Shown here piece by piece: positions 1 to 14,900 of a stretch of DNA of 64,000 nt (position 1 is the stretch's first letter; every line of letters starts with the position of its first letter). Location of the stretch: NCBI GenBank assembly GCA_035222895.1, contig JAVYIG010001040.1, positions 333,328 to 397,327 of the forward strand, read 5' to 3'. The translations under genes and the position numbers were made by a program. The notes under the pieces are model-generated. The model was given only the letters and a program-made list of their open reading frames with translations. It was not told the DNA's origin and did no database searches. The DNA comes from Strongylocentrotus droebachiensis. Lineage: Eukaryota > Echinodermata > Echinoidea > Camarodonta > Strongylocentrotidae.

Positions 1-743
1 CGGACATCCCATTGAACCACGTGTAAAATTTAATACACGCATATCAATGTGTTGTCGGTGAACTTGTACTTATGACGGTTTCGTGAAACCCAGCCCTGGG
101 CATCTAAAGAGTTGATAGAGAAATTGATATCATGAGTGGCAGTTGCCTGAGGTCATGAAGCAACAAAATGCTTAAAAATTGACACAATCTTTAACTGTCC
201 AAAACTCATGTAAGGTCATGTTCTGGTGTCTAAATGGAGTCAACCAACTTGTTGCATGTATTAAACACCATTTTTTGGCAACCTATTATTACTCCCATTG
301 AGGTTTGTGAAATATCCCTTTTACTGCCTCAAAAAATTAAAAATTAAAAAATGACATGATGCAATTCTCTTTCACATTAAAGCATGGCAATTAATGTTCC
401 ATCTCCCTTATGACACAGCTTCCTCTTGGATAAATGTAAAGGGAAATTCAAATTACTCATTGCCACAATCAACTAATATCCAAGGGTAGGGGGTGGCATT
501 AACATTATATTTCCTGATCGATAAATGAGTTAACATCCTTCAGTTCCACAGCAGATGATACGATGCATATGGCACAAAACACAATAGTAGCATACACAGG
601 TACACTCTCTATCCCGTGCTAACATGTCTAAAACGAGACAAAATATGTGTATGCAGGGAGTGTAATAATGTGTACTACTACTAGTACAAGAACAAGAAAT
701 ATCAAGCAACAAAAAGATAGCCGATTGTTTCCCATGTCACATA

Positions 744-1067
744 AGGCCTGTCCTCATCAGCTCAAGTTTGCCAAATAACCCGCTATTTTCAGACTCGATA
801 TATTATCCCGAAGCTCGAAATTGCTTCTTCACCAGACCGATACGTTCATCACAAACTAACTCGGGAGGGCACGAATCAGCATGCTTTTCCCCAAACAGCA
901 GGATATTATGGTAACAAGAACAAGATTTCTTGAGATATTTCCTAGACCAAATATCCCGCTAATTGCAACTGCGGGCTGATGAATATGCAAATTAACTGGT
1001 TAATTTGGGATCGGGATAGTTAACATATATCATTATTTGGCAAACTCGAGCTGATGAAAACAGGCCT
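744..1067. mobile_element. Non-autonomous TIR element (AGGCCTGT ends)
   Basis: The left end AGGCCTGTCCTCATCAGCTC and the inverted right end AGGCCTGTTTTCATCAGCTC continue to match through AAGTTTGCCAAATAA. Terminal repeats of about 33 bp flank about 260 bp with no coding capacity, so this looks like a MITE. No clear target duplication was seen. Confidence 0.75.
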
Positions 1068-2253
1068 ATTAAAACATGAGGACTGACTGACATAATAACA
1101 CAGCTTACAGGTGTTGATGTCTTACAAGATACTGTACAATGCTTGTAACAGACAAGTAAACATTACTTTCACATAACTGGGTGGATGTGAAAACAAAATG
1201 ATTCATTTTCGTTTTCCAAACTGCAATTCTGAAACAAGCAAAGAAAATCAGGCCTCAGCTCTACTGCAAATAATGAGCTTTAGCTTAGGGATCATGAAGA
1301 AGAAATTTATGGTGAATTAAATGTAGAAAATACCTGAAATCAAATCATTCTAATATCAATATCAAAGTTAATTTTCTTGATAGTACAAGGCCTTTGGCAA
1401 AGATATAATGAACATTATCGTAAATGTACACTATATCCTTCATTTATTTGTTTTTGTTGGATGAAAATTTATTCAAACTCTTTGATAAGACACTGCAAAG
1501 GAAATTTCACTTCAAGAAAATACAAGTAATTAACATAGCATGATAATCATACAAAGTACAGGGTCAGCTGAACTGGACAATGATGCTTTGCATGTTGACA
1601 ATGTTTCAGGGTTGGCTTGATGACTCAGCACATGATTTTGTTTATGATTTAAAATAATTTGCTGGTGAATTTTACAAACATCATGAACATTTATTCAAAA
1701 TATGAGCACATCGGAGCAACACAAATTATGAAACATTAACTTTGATAAAACTTGAATTACATTTTTCAATGACCAATGTTAAAATGGCTGTTTAAACTCC
1801 TTTTTTTTTTGGAGGGGGAGGGGGAGGGGGGGGGGGGGTGCTCCTAGGGAAGAAATTTTAAAAAGCAACATTGGCATTTCTACCTCCATATATTGGGTGT
1901 AAAGGTATATTTGTCTCCATTGATTTACAATAAACAAGAAACAAAAGTCACTGCATTGGATGTCACATACTATTTGTTTCCAATTTGGAAAGAAAAGAAG
2001 GCAATCGATCTTCTTTTCCTTCCTTTTTACGGCCAAGGAATACACGGCTCGGATAACGCTTCACCTTTCTCCCTTAAGCCGCCCCACGACTAATCTTTCT
2101 TTTCACCCTTTAATCTGAAGAATGGGTAGGATTATCTTACAGAGAATGGGATAGACATGGATGAAAGCATAGAGTATTGCTTGGAAGAAAAAGGTTAACA
2201 ACTGTCCACTTGTCTGATAATTCTCATTCCTATTGTTAGAGAGGTATATGTGC

Positions 2254-2508
2254 ATATCGAGGGTTCAGTGACACAAAGACGTAACTCCATATTTTGCCAA
2301 AATGAGTATTTGATATCAAAATGTTCAGAAGAATGTGGGCTTCCAGGAAACACAAAAACTTAACTTCATCCAACACCCCATTGAAGTCAATGGCTAGTGA
2401 AACAGAGACTTAACTCCTTACGGCCCAAGTGCTCAGTGACACATAAACCACTCTTTCTCAAAATGGCCAAAATGGATTAACATCTTTGTGTCACTGACCC
2501 TTCGATAT
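2254..2508. mobile_element. TIR element (ATCGAGGGTTCAGTGACAC ends)
   Basis: The left end CGAGGGTTCAGTGACACAAA and the inverted right end CGAAGGGTCAGTGACACAAA match over about 35 bp. About 250 bp long, non-coding, inside the LRCH intron. Confidence 0.75.
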
Positions 2509-2835
2509 GTACAGCTGTACATATATGGTAGCAGACTAGGGTCCTGTTTTATAATGTGGTACCAATGCTAACGTCATATTCGCTCGTCGTCCAGGTTACT
2601 GGCTCTAAACAAAAGAGCCTGCTCATGAGGTTCACAGTGAAATCATTAGAGCAACGGGCTTGAGCAGGGTTCTGGTTTTACAGAACCGGTAATCAACTGG
2701 CTCTCAGCAGATGATATCTCAATGAACAATCACAAAACTTCAAAAAAAAAACTCAAAGCAATCACACTTTCCCTAGAACATTTTCTGAAAGGGGTAATGA
2801 AAGTTCTAATGACTGAGAATGATGGTATAACATAC

Positions 2836-2960
2836 TTGGTGTTGTAAGGATGCCTCCTTGAGTTCCAATCACTCTGCTCTATCATGCCTCTCCTCTTGTC
2901 TGCTCTGGTAGCCTCGGTGGCCAGGTATTTGAATATGTGCACTCTCCCTCTGGTACAGAC
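2836..2960 (-). CDS. LRCH: LRCH exon 6 (post-repeat conserved block)
   Basis: Acceptor GATGCTCAG and donor GTATGT bound it. It encodes VCTRGRVHIFKYLATEATRA, then DKRRGMIEQSDWNSRRHPYN. VC-x-x-G-x-x-HIFKYL is the most diagnostic LRCH motif. The next exon was not found between 1 and 2835. Confidence 0.9.
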
Positions 2961-5900
2961 CTGAGCATCGATGGTAAAAATAGAAACATCTTTTGTTTAT
3001 TCACGTCTGATATTAAACAGTCATACGTGTAATTAAAACTAGTATTTAGGATATGATATTGTGGTTTTGAACCCGTAACTAACAGGAAATTTAGGAGAGG
3101 GGAGGGGGAGCAATAAGACAGTTCATAGTTGCAGTCTGGGCATGAGCAGATAAAGGTCGTTGAAGACCAAATTATGAAATACACGGAGACAAAATACTGG
3201 ATACATGCTCATGAAAGTATGTAATCATTAGTCATTTATGCACAAGCAGTGCACTCCTTGATACACGGCTGGAAGTGTTCTTTGAAAAGGGGAAACAAAG
3301 GCTATTTATATAGCACCCTCCATTGCTGTAGGAGTGATTATTTCATAATGTACAAAGTTGGACCACTTCATGTTTTGAAGATCTGTGGATGTTTGGGGTC
3401 ATTTGGGACGTACATGTATGCTAACCGTGAACTGGTCTATTGGTCCCCTCTGGTGCTCTAGATACCATGCCAGCCTGTCCTGGAGGCTTTTAAAGTAGAT
3501 TGTAGTCCACTTTATTGGTGTCTCCTCCACCACAGCCATTGGGCACTACTAAAACATTTGAAACCAACCTCAGCTCAAGGATTGGTGAGCAGATTATGGT
3601 CTACTTCATAGATGCTACACCCCCAACCCCCCCCCCCCCCCAAAAAAAATGATAGTACCATAATTTTTTAAAAATCCAATCGGGCCTACTAGAGCCTAAA
3701 TACCAACCTGTGCTGAAGGGTTTGTGAGAGGATTCTGGTCTACTTCAGAGTTGCCCCCCCCCCCAAAAAAAAAAGCCAATGGGTCTACTAAAGCCCTATA
3801 TACCAACCTGTGCAGGAGGGTTTGTGAGAGGATTGTGGTCCACTACTAAGGTATCTAACGTGTGCATGGTCCGGTAGCAAGGTGGAATCAGCTGGATCTT
3901 GTTGCATGAGATATCAAGCTTCACTAGTTTTAACTTGCTGATTTCTGTAGTATGGGGAGAAATGAGAAAAAAAAATTATAATATTTTGTTTACCTTTACA
4001 TATCAAGATTGAAATGTTCATTAACAGAGAATATAATGTGATGTGATGTGAGCAAGAAAGACATCAACTCTTTGTTGAAAGATACAACTTAAAACCTGCT
4101 TTACTTTCAGCAGATACACATGTATTGCATGTTCAAGTAAATTATTGACATACTACATGTATATTGGTTTCTTTCTTTCTTTCTCCTTTTTCTCCCCCTC
4201 CCCCCCCCCCCCCCCATCTCTCTCTCTCTCTCTCTCTCTCTCCTCTCCTCTCCTCTCCTCTCCTCTCCTCTCCTCTCCTCTCCTCTCCTCTCCTCTCCTC
4301 TCCTCTCCTCTCCTCTCCTCTCCTCTCCTCTCTCTCCATCCCTCCCTAGCTAGCACATATTCAAGGACTACCATCAAGTTTACAGCTAAATGTACATGTA
4401 TCAAACTCACAATGTGCAGCCTACTAGTGGCCTCACCAGCCAGAAAAGGACTCCCTCTTGTCCCATTTTATCATCAAAACACCAAAGGCCTGTCCACATT
4501 ATCCCAAATTTTCAAAAGACAGTAGGCCACTAACTTTAACCCAGGGGAAACTTGCTTAATCATAATCAAAACTATAACATGTATGTTAAAGGTAATACAA
4601 AGTTTTGGTATGGGGTCGTGAATTTGGTTCAAATGAACATATTGGAAGCATATGCGATCCTACAATATTCACTGATCGTTGTCGCGGTCGAAATCGACTC
4701 TAAAGTTATGAAATTGTAAATAATAAACACTTTATGCTGTATAGCTCCCTCTCAAGGTCAAGATATTAATCAAGCTGTAAAACATTATTAGATATGATAT
4801 TCCCGTTCGGAAATTATATACCACAACTACATATTCTGAGATTTTCATGGTCGCAGCTACCATTGTACGGCCGTAGGAGCTATTTGAAATTTATCAAAAT
4901 TTACCGGGAGCACCGGTAAATCTTTATATTCAATTTTTCTCGAAAGCAAAAGTGTTTTAGGGGCTAACATTTCTAGTGCTTTTAATACATCCACAGGGGC
5001 ATCCAAATATATCAAAATGTTAAAGAATCACTATCAACCCATTTTTCAAAATTTCCCAAAACTTTGTTATACCTTTAAGCTTCATTGTAAGTCAGTCAAT
5101 ATGTAAAAAGCATGCTATTTTTACCTCGCACGATTGTTTGGGATAAAAGCTCAAGCTAGTATCCTACGTAAACTACATAAACATGTCTTGTTAGCAATAA
5201 TAGCCCATTATTTGGCCAATCGCTGGAATACGTTGCCAGTGAAAACACACTCGTACAATGATGGGCTCTGAAACTTGAGATAATTTCTCAAGCACATACT
5301 GTAGAGAGTGCTTGGCTTGGCCCACTGAAGATGGAGAACTTTAACCTAAACAAAAAATCTTTAAACCTTTTTCTCAAAAAGGAAGAGTGTATCAAAATCA
5401 ACACGCATTTCAATAGGATGTCTGTAAACTTCTATTGGTTTCAATAAACCTACATGTACATGTACATACTTTAATAAACTCAAACGTAAGTACAAGATTG
5501 TTGATATCTCATTGAAATATGCATTACCGGTATTAGATTAAAATGCACTCCATTTGGATGTCCACGAACTTGTACATATGATATTTTTTCATGAAAATTA
5601 TGTTATACAGAGCTTCTTCAGGCTAATAGAAACACACCCTGAGAGACTAATAGAAACACATCCTGAGAGACAGATAACCCTCAGTGACTGATGACCTTAC
5701 GCTACATACTCGCCCCCTGGGGTCAAATCTAGGCCCTCTACCTCCCTTCCAACGACTCCCTCATGTTCATTGAGGGAAAAACAAATTGGGTTAAGAAAAC
5801 TCAGAGCATTGGAATGCCATTGCCAAGTACGTCATTGGCAAAACTACTTGTTTATAAAGTACAATACCAGCAACAGCACAGACTTACAATAACACTTTAT

Positions 5901-8900
5901 CCTTGGCATTTGAGGCTAGGTTTAGATCATGTGATATTAGCTAAACTTGTCTAAATGCTATTTCACAGGACCAACTTTATGTAAGCTAAGAATATACAAA
6001 ATATTTTCATTTCATTTTGTTTGTTTGTTTGTTTGTTTATAGTCAATCATCATATCCAATTAGAGACACTAAAATTAATTTTGCCATATTTGTGATAGTT
6101 TTTTAAATGTTTAAATAAAGTTGTCTGGGAATTTGAGACAAACTTTAACTGAAGTTGCAAAAATAAATCATCAATGTCTAGTATTGTAGATGGGTGTAAA
6201 CATTGACGGTTGAATAACATGGTAACAAGTACAACTTAAAATAACTCTAAATATGAGTTCTGGTCATGCAATTGCACTGTGAGGGAAATAGTGTGGAAGC
6301 AATTTGGGGGGAAAGGGATAATCATGCAGCACATGTACTGTACAGTATGCACATTAATGTATACTGTGAGGTTTTGGTTTTGCTAAAAGTCACATGGACT
6401 GTACACAGAAATGCGCATACAGTATGGCACTACACAAACATGTGGCTTGAAAGTGCATGTGGTCCACAACCTTTAGCTACCAATCGTCCGATTTTTAACG
6501 AGCTAACCACCGTAAGCAATATGAACACACATCATATAAAGCCACCTGGCACAATAATACTTGAACATACATGTGCAGGTGCACTGCATGATTAATTCTT
6601 AGCTCATTGATTCATGATGATTCAATCTTAACTCATTGTCTTTACAGCCTCATTCACACAAATGCAGTAAACTGTTTTGTTGTTGTTTATGTAGTACCAA
6701 AATCAAATCAAACATGAGCCTATGCATAGTTACTGAGCCCTGCGTTATGAGATATTAAACATGTGAAGCGTTTTACATGTACGTCATCTAGCGTCTCGTC
6801 TGAAAGGGGCTAAATATACTAACCATCTGGTAATGTGACAAGGTGATTTCTCCTGATGTTTAACTCTTTGAGTCCTGACATCTCCCCGATCTCGTTTGGT
6901 AAGTTGTCCAATTCATTGCAGGAAGCATCCTACAAAAAAAAAATTGGGACATTCTTCAGATTCAGGGGTACAGTACACACTGTATCTAGATGCAAGTCAT
7001 CAAGGAAATAAACAACCTTAGATATAAATAACATAAGTATTAGTGAGCATGTAACAAACAACACTATGTTCTATTAAAGTCCTATTGTATTCTATTTAAG
7101 TTCTATTGTATTTTATTTAAGTTCTATTGTATTCTATTTAAGTTCTATTGTATGTTGATTTCAATCTGTAAGAACGTCAATGAACAATGAATAGGAATTT
7201 AAACTATGTGATTGGCAAGCATAATCACAGAACTGTTTTCTGCAACAACAACAAATGAAATATACTCACCAGAAGCATTAATGTTCGTAACTTGCCAATC
7301 TCTGGAGGTAACGAGACTAATTTGTTGTTGCTTAGTATTAGGACTTCAAGGAACAGATCACATATTTGCATAGGTAAGACACTGAGCTGGTTTCGACTGT
7401 CAACAGAGAAGTGGGGAAATTAAGAACGAAAATTAAATTTCATCAAAATTTCATCAGTGCAAAACATAAAATTCATATAAGGAAGTCATCAAATTAATGA
7501 ACCTTTACAGTAAATGGGCCAAAAAATGACACAGGAACTGATATTACATGTATATGTACAAAAAAGTGTATGTTTCGGAAGTGTACAGGAGCAACTCTCT
7601 TTTCTTTTTCTCTCTTTGTCTGTGTCTTTTCCTCTTTCTCTCTATACAACATATCGGTATTCGCCCACCCAAATTCGATAGGGAGGTTTCGGGTCAAAAT
7701 ATGGTAAGTTCAACCCTTTTTCCATGGATATTCCTATTCCTTTCTCTCTCTATACACTGTAGAAGTACATGTACAGTACTCACCCCCATCTTTCTCTCTC
7801 TCTACATTGAACACCCCCCCCCCCCCCATCTCTCTCTAGCTCTCCCCTTTCTTTTTCTCTCTCACATACTTTCTCTTACAATCTCTTTAAAAATGTTCAT
7901 GTGTATGTAAATATACTATGTATATCTCTGTGTCAGTATCAATTTCTAAATTTTTCTCTCTCTCTCTCTCTCTCTACTGGTACCCCATTCCTTCTTGGCA
8001 CTCCTGCATGCGAGGGGGAGGTCACCGTGCATCAGCCTCCGTATAGTACATTTGATCCGTCAGACTTCCTTCCTCTGACTTGCTGTCTAATCACTCCGAT
8101 CATGATAATCCCATTCCAATGCCAGAGCGGGTGATCCGCATCCTATCCCTTCAAAGTCCCCCTCATTCAAACCAACCCTCATTCACACTAGGAAAATTCA
8201 TTGTATAGACAAATGTATTAAAAAAGTATCTACCGGTACATGTAGCTACAGTGTATACAATTGTAGACCTATACAAATTACGATACAGTTGAAGATACTG
8301 ATTTACATTGTGTTTCTAGTTGGAACGTCATAAATAATGAAACAATGTAAATAAAAAGGATGTTTTAGATGCTTTAGGAATGAAAACAAAATTATTGTCT
8401 TCTTTTAATTTTATTGTGGTTTAGTATGAAAATGGGCTAATCATGTCAGCTGACCTCTTTCTTTATATGTTTCTTTTCTATTTAGGTACGATACTTTTCA
8501 CAAGTTAATGCCTCTTTCACTATACAAAGATTCTTCATGCATGTACATGTACAGTACTGTCTGTAACCAAAAGTGCATGAATGTTGTGTTCAAGTAAATC
8601 TGCATTAAAGTTAATGCCCTTCTGGCTTCAAACAGACAATACAACATATTGCTTAGTGTGAACTGGGTGTAAAGGTAACATCCATACATGTTTGTATCTG
8701 ACATACTGTACATGTAACGCCCTCTGTGATTAACTTGCACTTTCATTGATCCTCTCGGTATTGGGGTCGCATGTAACGGGGGTAGAATGCAATATATCCA
8801 CAGGAAAAGCAAGGGCTATGAACCCATAATCTTTCCCCTTCCCACTTTATCTTTCTCTCTGTCAGTCGCTCCTCTGCATGTACATGTACATGACATGGAG

Positions 8901-11900
8901 GCCTAAAAAAATGTGTACCTACATGTACAAAGCACTCCATAATGTACTCTGTAAGAGTTCAATGTAGGCCTAAACATTTCACTTTTAAATAGCAAGGCCT
9001 TCTCCCTTGCGGATCCTCCCCCCCCCCCCCCACCCCTAATTTAAAAAATGTTAATGAAACAAAAAAAGGGAAAGGATGTTTCTGTACATTTGTACTTGGT
9101 CCATTGGTATAAAAGGAAAATGTTGTTTAAGTTCAATCTCCTGATATTTCAATTGATTTTTATTAATCTAATCATAATACATTTTTATTTCATATCTTTC
9201 TATTTTTACGGAAGGGGGCACATTTACAAAACTAATACAGTGTATTCAAAATGGAAAGGTACACATGTACATGTGTAAGTCACCATAGATTGTGTTCTAT
9301 TTCAGTACAACACTTGAGGTATAAACGTAAAGGCCTTGATATTAATTTACGCACATAATGTATCTGTACCGTGTCTTTAATGTACATGGCCTACATGATT
9401 AATTCCCTGTTTAAATGTTATCATACAGTTGTTCAGGAAATTAAAAAAACAAAAAAGAAGTAAGCCAGCCAGCCAGCCAGCTTATAAATAGGAGCCAATG
9501 CTGTCATATCCAATGAGCCATTTATTTAGGCAGCATTTAATTAGAAGGGGCCAAGACTAGGTGGATATATATATCCAGAGTACAGCAACTTGTATATTGG
9601 AAGTACAGTATATATTCCAGTCCAGAAATTTAATTAATACATGGCATGCATCATCGTATCAGGGTAGTGTTCATACGCAGTATAGTAGATTGGTCTAGAC
9701 TTGTTACTTTACATGTACATACATGTACTGTACATGTACAATCAACAACTAAATTATTCATACCCTTACCAAGTTTTGTCATTTGTTTAAGTACATGTAC
9801 AGGGGTATGTGAAAAATTGATTTGTTGTGATTTATTTTCTTGAGAGCTAGTGTAACATAAACATTCAGCACAGGCCCTAATTCAATGGATCCACCTTTCA
9901 TTCTTGAGTTATGAAAAACACAACAACCATTTTCAAGGGGTATGAATAATTCAGTTGTAAAGCACTTTATAGAGCCTGAATGTACATGTACACGACAAGT
10001 GTAAAAACTAGGAGCAAGAGATAATCTACCGGTACTGTTAATGTTATCCAGGTTTGTACAGTATGTGAAAGCACTATTAAAACTAAACTATTTTTGGCAT
10101 TGCATGTGATAAATCAAGTAAAATTTGAATAATGTACATGCTGCAATTTCATAGAAATCTGTACAGACTGTAAGGAGGGATGTACAACACTTCTTGAGAG
10201 GTAGAGAGAGGCCTGGTGTTAAAGGGATAGTTGAGTTCTGTTGCAGAGGGCACTACACAAAATAGTGTCTAATATGAAGGGAACATACAGTACATGTACA
10301 ATTTAAATGACAAAATCATCTTTGTTTGATCAAAATCGGTTCAGAGACGGCTGAAATATCCATAAATATAACGATTTCTAATATTTGTGTACCACCACAA
10401 ATATTTGATAATTTGAAAAAGCTGTTGAAAAAAGAAAATAGCTCCTTTTACGTTGTATTTCAGCCAATTAATGTTGATGTTGGTTTTTTTCTTGGCATTT
10501 TCGTGTTGGTTATATTAAGCCCAACCAGCCGGCCAATGTTTTTTTATTATTAATTAATTAATTAACAGTCACCATATTTTGTTGAAAGTGGAACTTTGAA
10601 TTGGTATGATCATATTGGCTAAATTTCACACATTTGGGGGTCTAAAATTACCTTCATACCTGTAGCAATTTTAGGTTTTAAAAGGGCACTAGAAATGTCA
10701 TAGATGATAAGAGCAATACCATGCACTTTGAAGGCATTTGCGGTCTGAAAACAGAACTCAACTATCCCTTTAAACATGAAGTTTGACAGTAAAAGAAGAC
10801 CTACATTTCTACACATTTGCAACTTTGCATGAATTCTTGTTCTGATCGTGGTACCAAATGCAAATGTGGTATGGAAAGAGTACAAGTAGACTCCTTTGGC
10901 TTTGCCCGAGGGCCAAGCGTCTGTCTGATAGCCCCTGATAATAAGGAATGCAATCTAATTTAGGGACGGCTTATTGGGTAAACATCCAATTAACTTGCAG
11001 GTATATGTTCTCTCTACCAAGTGGCAAGGTGAAGTTGCGTTCCCATTGACTTCAATATTTAAGAAGAGTTGTGGGATTATCGCCATCCATCATCATTTAT
11101 CACTATTGTCAATATAATTATATTTTTTTTAATTATAATTAGTGATTACTAACTATTATTGTTATTTATATTACTTATATTATTAATATCATTTATCACT
11201 ATTGTCAATAAAATTATAATCATTTTTTATCATAATTAGTGATTATTATTATCGTTATTATTATTATCATTATCATTATGAATATCATATTTATTATTAT
11301 TATGATCATCATTACCATCATCATTATCAGTATCATATCACCATCATCATCATCATTATTATTCATCAACATTACTGTCATCATTATTATCAACAACCTG
11401 TATATTTTAAATACATGTACACCTGTATCACTACCAGCTACAGGTAACAGTTGACCCTACATGTATGCATTATGAAGTATTTGATCTTTTTGACCTGCAT
11501 TTAGGGCCCCATGTACACTTACATGTACATGTACGTACAGTACAATGTAATTCTATTGACAAAAATTGCCTTGAACCCCCTGGATTGTGAGGACACAGCT
11601 TGACAAAAAATCCATGCTGATGAGCTAAAGGTCAAAGCCTGCACTTTCCAAAGCAAACAAGTAAAGTTTTACCATATAAACACAAATTCATAACAAAGAT
11701 TGTTTATCCCCAGGGCCCAGGTCTGTTGCACCTGTACATGTAAACACACCTGTGATAGATGCTTACCTTATTTTTAACAAAGACCCCGTTCTCACTCACT
11801 TCGTTGGAGCGCTCTGGAGCGCTCTAACTAAGACCCGTTCCTCAGGAGCGGTTCTTAGGTGAGTGAGAACGGTCAAAGTGGTCCAGGAAGTGGACTTCTG

Positions 11901-14900
11901 GACCGCTCCAGAAGACCACCTTCCGAGGTGGTCTTGAGGAGCGGGTCTTATTAAGAGCGGTTTGGAGCGCTCTAACGTGCAATGTGAACGGAAAGCGTAC
12001 TTTGATCGGAAGTGAGCTAGTGACCTTCGGTGCGAAACATGTAGTACGGTACATACGGTTTGTATTCCGCGCGCGAAAAAATTGACCTGCTGACCTGAGC
12101 TGGCATAGCAACAAGACCACTTTGACTCGTGGAGCGGTTTGAGCCATAAAAAACTGCTCGGAGTGTGAACGCTCGCAAACTGTTCCTCAAGACCCGTTCC
12201 TCTGGAGCGGTCTAACTAAGACCACTTTCAAAGTGAGTGAGAACGGGTCAAAGTCATTTTTGTTTCACTTTTAAATCAATAAAATATCCCATGTTGTGGA
12301 TTGCCTCCTTGTGTGAAAGTAAACAACCTTTGGAATAACCAACCAACTCTTTGCAGAAACTGACCTTTATATATGAAACATAATTGTAAACTAATCTACT
12401 GTACCAGATACAAGTAGGCCTACCAGGTACATGAACAGGATGGACAGAAGGTTCCTGTATAAACTATAAGTTTCTGATTGGCGGATGTCCATCATCTAAC
12501 TATTTTTTAATGAGTAAAATTATGTGAAAAAACAGAGCTAAATCATCCTAAAAATCTAATGAACCTATCGTGGACTGGTACACTAGTTTTGTTTTGAAAG
12601 GAAATAATAATACACTGTAGTCTTTCCCAGAAAAAAAACATGTATAAATCTTTTTTTTTCTTCTCAATATCAATTTTTAAGCTTTTTGTTGGTTTAGTTC
12701 TTGTTGGTAGGTATTTCTTACATGCACATGTACAGATTGTGGTAGATCACATTCACATATTGTCTGCTGAGCACTAGCTGTGAGCTAAAAGGGCATTAAA
12801 TATGAAACTCTAGCCGTGAAATAATGAGTGAACATTGAACACCTTTATGGCCTTCAACAGAAGTTGTTGGCTTTGATCATGTGTCCACGTCCAAAGTCAT
12901 GGTACTCATGCAATCACATGCGATTCTAAATATGGCAACTGGACATGCCGCAGATAACTGTTTGGTTTTCCTTTCCTGCAAAACATGTTTTCAGAGTCTG
13001 GTGGAATAATTCCCGGGAGCTTGAAAACGAGACATGCGAGAAGGAAACCAAGTTCAGTGTTGGATCAGACACCGGCGAGCATTCAGGCCAACATGTTTAG
13101 CGTCCCCGTCTGCTTCCTTTTAAGGGGCTGCCTACTTTTTTTTCTTTTCTTTTTTTTTAAATAAATTGTGTATAATTTTTTTTTTTTTTTTTTAATGACG
13201 GCGGCCATCATGAAAAATAGCCCTGAAAATGTACCCAGCGGCCATTTTGAAGAAGAAATAAAGTGCTTCCTCCTTCCTATTTTTCAAAAAAGGCAGGACG
13301 CTAAAACATTTTTTTTTAAATTTGGCCTACATGTAATGGGGTTGGCTTGGCATGTGTGTGCTTGCAAAATTGGGCCTGGCCAGAATACTTCCCAGGGAGT
13401 GGAGAGTGTGCACTCGCATGTTCGGATTAGCAATTGAATCCAATGACTGGGGTAATAATTATTACAATACACATATGTACAGTGGGTAATTCACACTAGA
13501 AAAAAAAGGAGTTTGAATTGAGATTCAAAGTACATGTACACTTGTCTATTGAGGCCACCAAGGGAAACGTGCAGTAGAAAGTGGCCACTGTAGACAGGGA
13601 AGCCATTCTGTACAGGATCTATAAGGGGGTGTTCAACTTTAAGCGCTCTTTTCAAGCGTACCATACCATGCCAGAGGTACAGCATCTAAACGCTCTTTAA
13701 GCAAATAATCAATACCATCAAAAACTTAAAACAGTATCAGTGCGCCTGCCTAGTCTTAATTCCTTTTAAAATGCAAACTCAAGATCATGAACTGTTTCAC
13801 TCACCTTAAATTGAGATATGATAAAGACATGAGATTGACGATTTCTTCAGGTACCACTCTGATAACATTGTTATAACACGTTATTCTTTGTAATGCTGTA
13901 TAACAACATAGCTCACAGGGCAGCTCACTCAGCTTGTTTTTCGACAGATCTGAAACGAGATGAGGGAAAATACAGATTTTATTGTAAACTTTCATTTTCT
14001 CTCACAAGATTTTCCAGGTATACAATATCCTCAGGATAAATTGTGGAAAGAAGTCGAGGCATGGTGTATGTGTAAAATATCTTCCAATTTAGAATTCAAA
14101 AATAAATAAGAACATAATTTTTGTAAGTATAGTTAAATAGATAAAAATGCTTAGTACAATGAAATATACAACATAGAAAACTGTTTTTTGGCATACTTGT
14201 ATATTTGTCTTGGATGTAATTTGGGGGGCAAACTGGAGAGTTGCCTGACATAATATTTCACACATTTGTTTTTCATTTACAATTTACAATTTCCAAATTT
14301 TAATTTACATGTAAATCAATTAAAAATAAATCATATCTCTTTTAGTTTAATCACATTTCAGTCATTTAGTTAAATCATTCACCCAATCTGTTTCTCTGAA
14401 GTTTCAATCCCTACAAGTACTTGCTATTATTAATGTTGGTCTTTCCCTTGAACAATTTGTATGTTTGCTACATGCAGCTACAATTTTCATGTACAGTACA
14501 TGTACATGTAGGGCTAATCTACATCATCAGCACATAAAAAATACTTTTCAGTTATAAACATGGACATACATGTATGTACATACATGTACATGTGGAATTT
14601 ATATTTCTGACCTTACAACACATTTACAACGTTGTACACTGTAGGGATATGAGGTTCAGCTTCTTCTTTTTTTTGTGGTTAAAATTTTATCTGACAGGAA
14701 ATCCTGTTTTTCTTCCTCTTAACTCCATCAAGCCAAAAGACCACGCAAATAAATTACACCGATTTCACCTCAACCAGGATACAAATATACAACTAGGACC
14801 TGTTTCACAAAGCCTTATTTCAATGACAAATGACAAAAATCAGTGACAAATCTGCTGATAACCAATCAGAAGCAAGGATTTCAGTAGCTTATAACAAAAA

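Larger units (their letters stand above)
1..2835. other. LRCH intron, no exon recognised
   Basis: I found no further LRCH exon here. Apart from the two inverted-repeat elements listed and a T/G homopolymer stretch at 1800-1840, the sequence is AT-rich and featureless. The next exon, expected to carry a DSGxxSVDSG-like segment, must lie further left or be too diverged to see. Confidence 0.6.
7397..13804. other. LRCH intron 2, repeats only
   Basis: No exon recognised. It contains TC-rich microsatellites at 7600-7980, several TACATGTACA clusters, the two TIR elements listed, a possible third at about 13091-13315 (AACATGTTTAGCGTCC inverted against GGACGCTAAAACATTT), and a (AAT/ATC)n region at 11090-11400. 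Confidence 0.6.

Noticed and set aside
4142-4525. Overlapping open frames of 65-126 codons on both strands
   Set aside because: They are translations of (TC)n and (TCCTC)n repeats, with no domain or conserved residue.
11842-12147. 101-codon minus-strand frame
   Set aside because: Lies entirely inside the palindromic TIR element 11784-12250.
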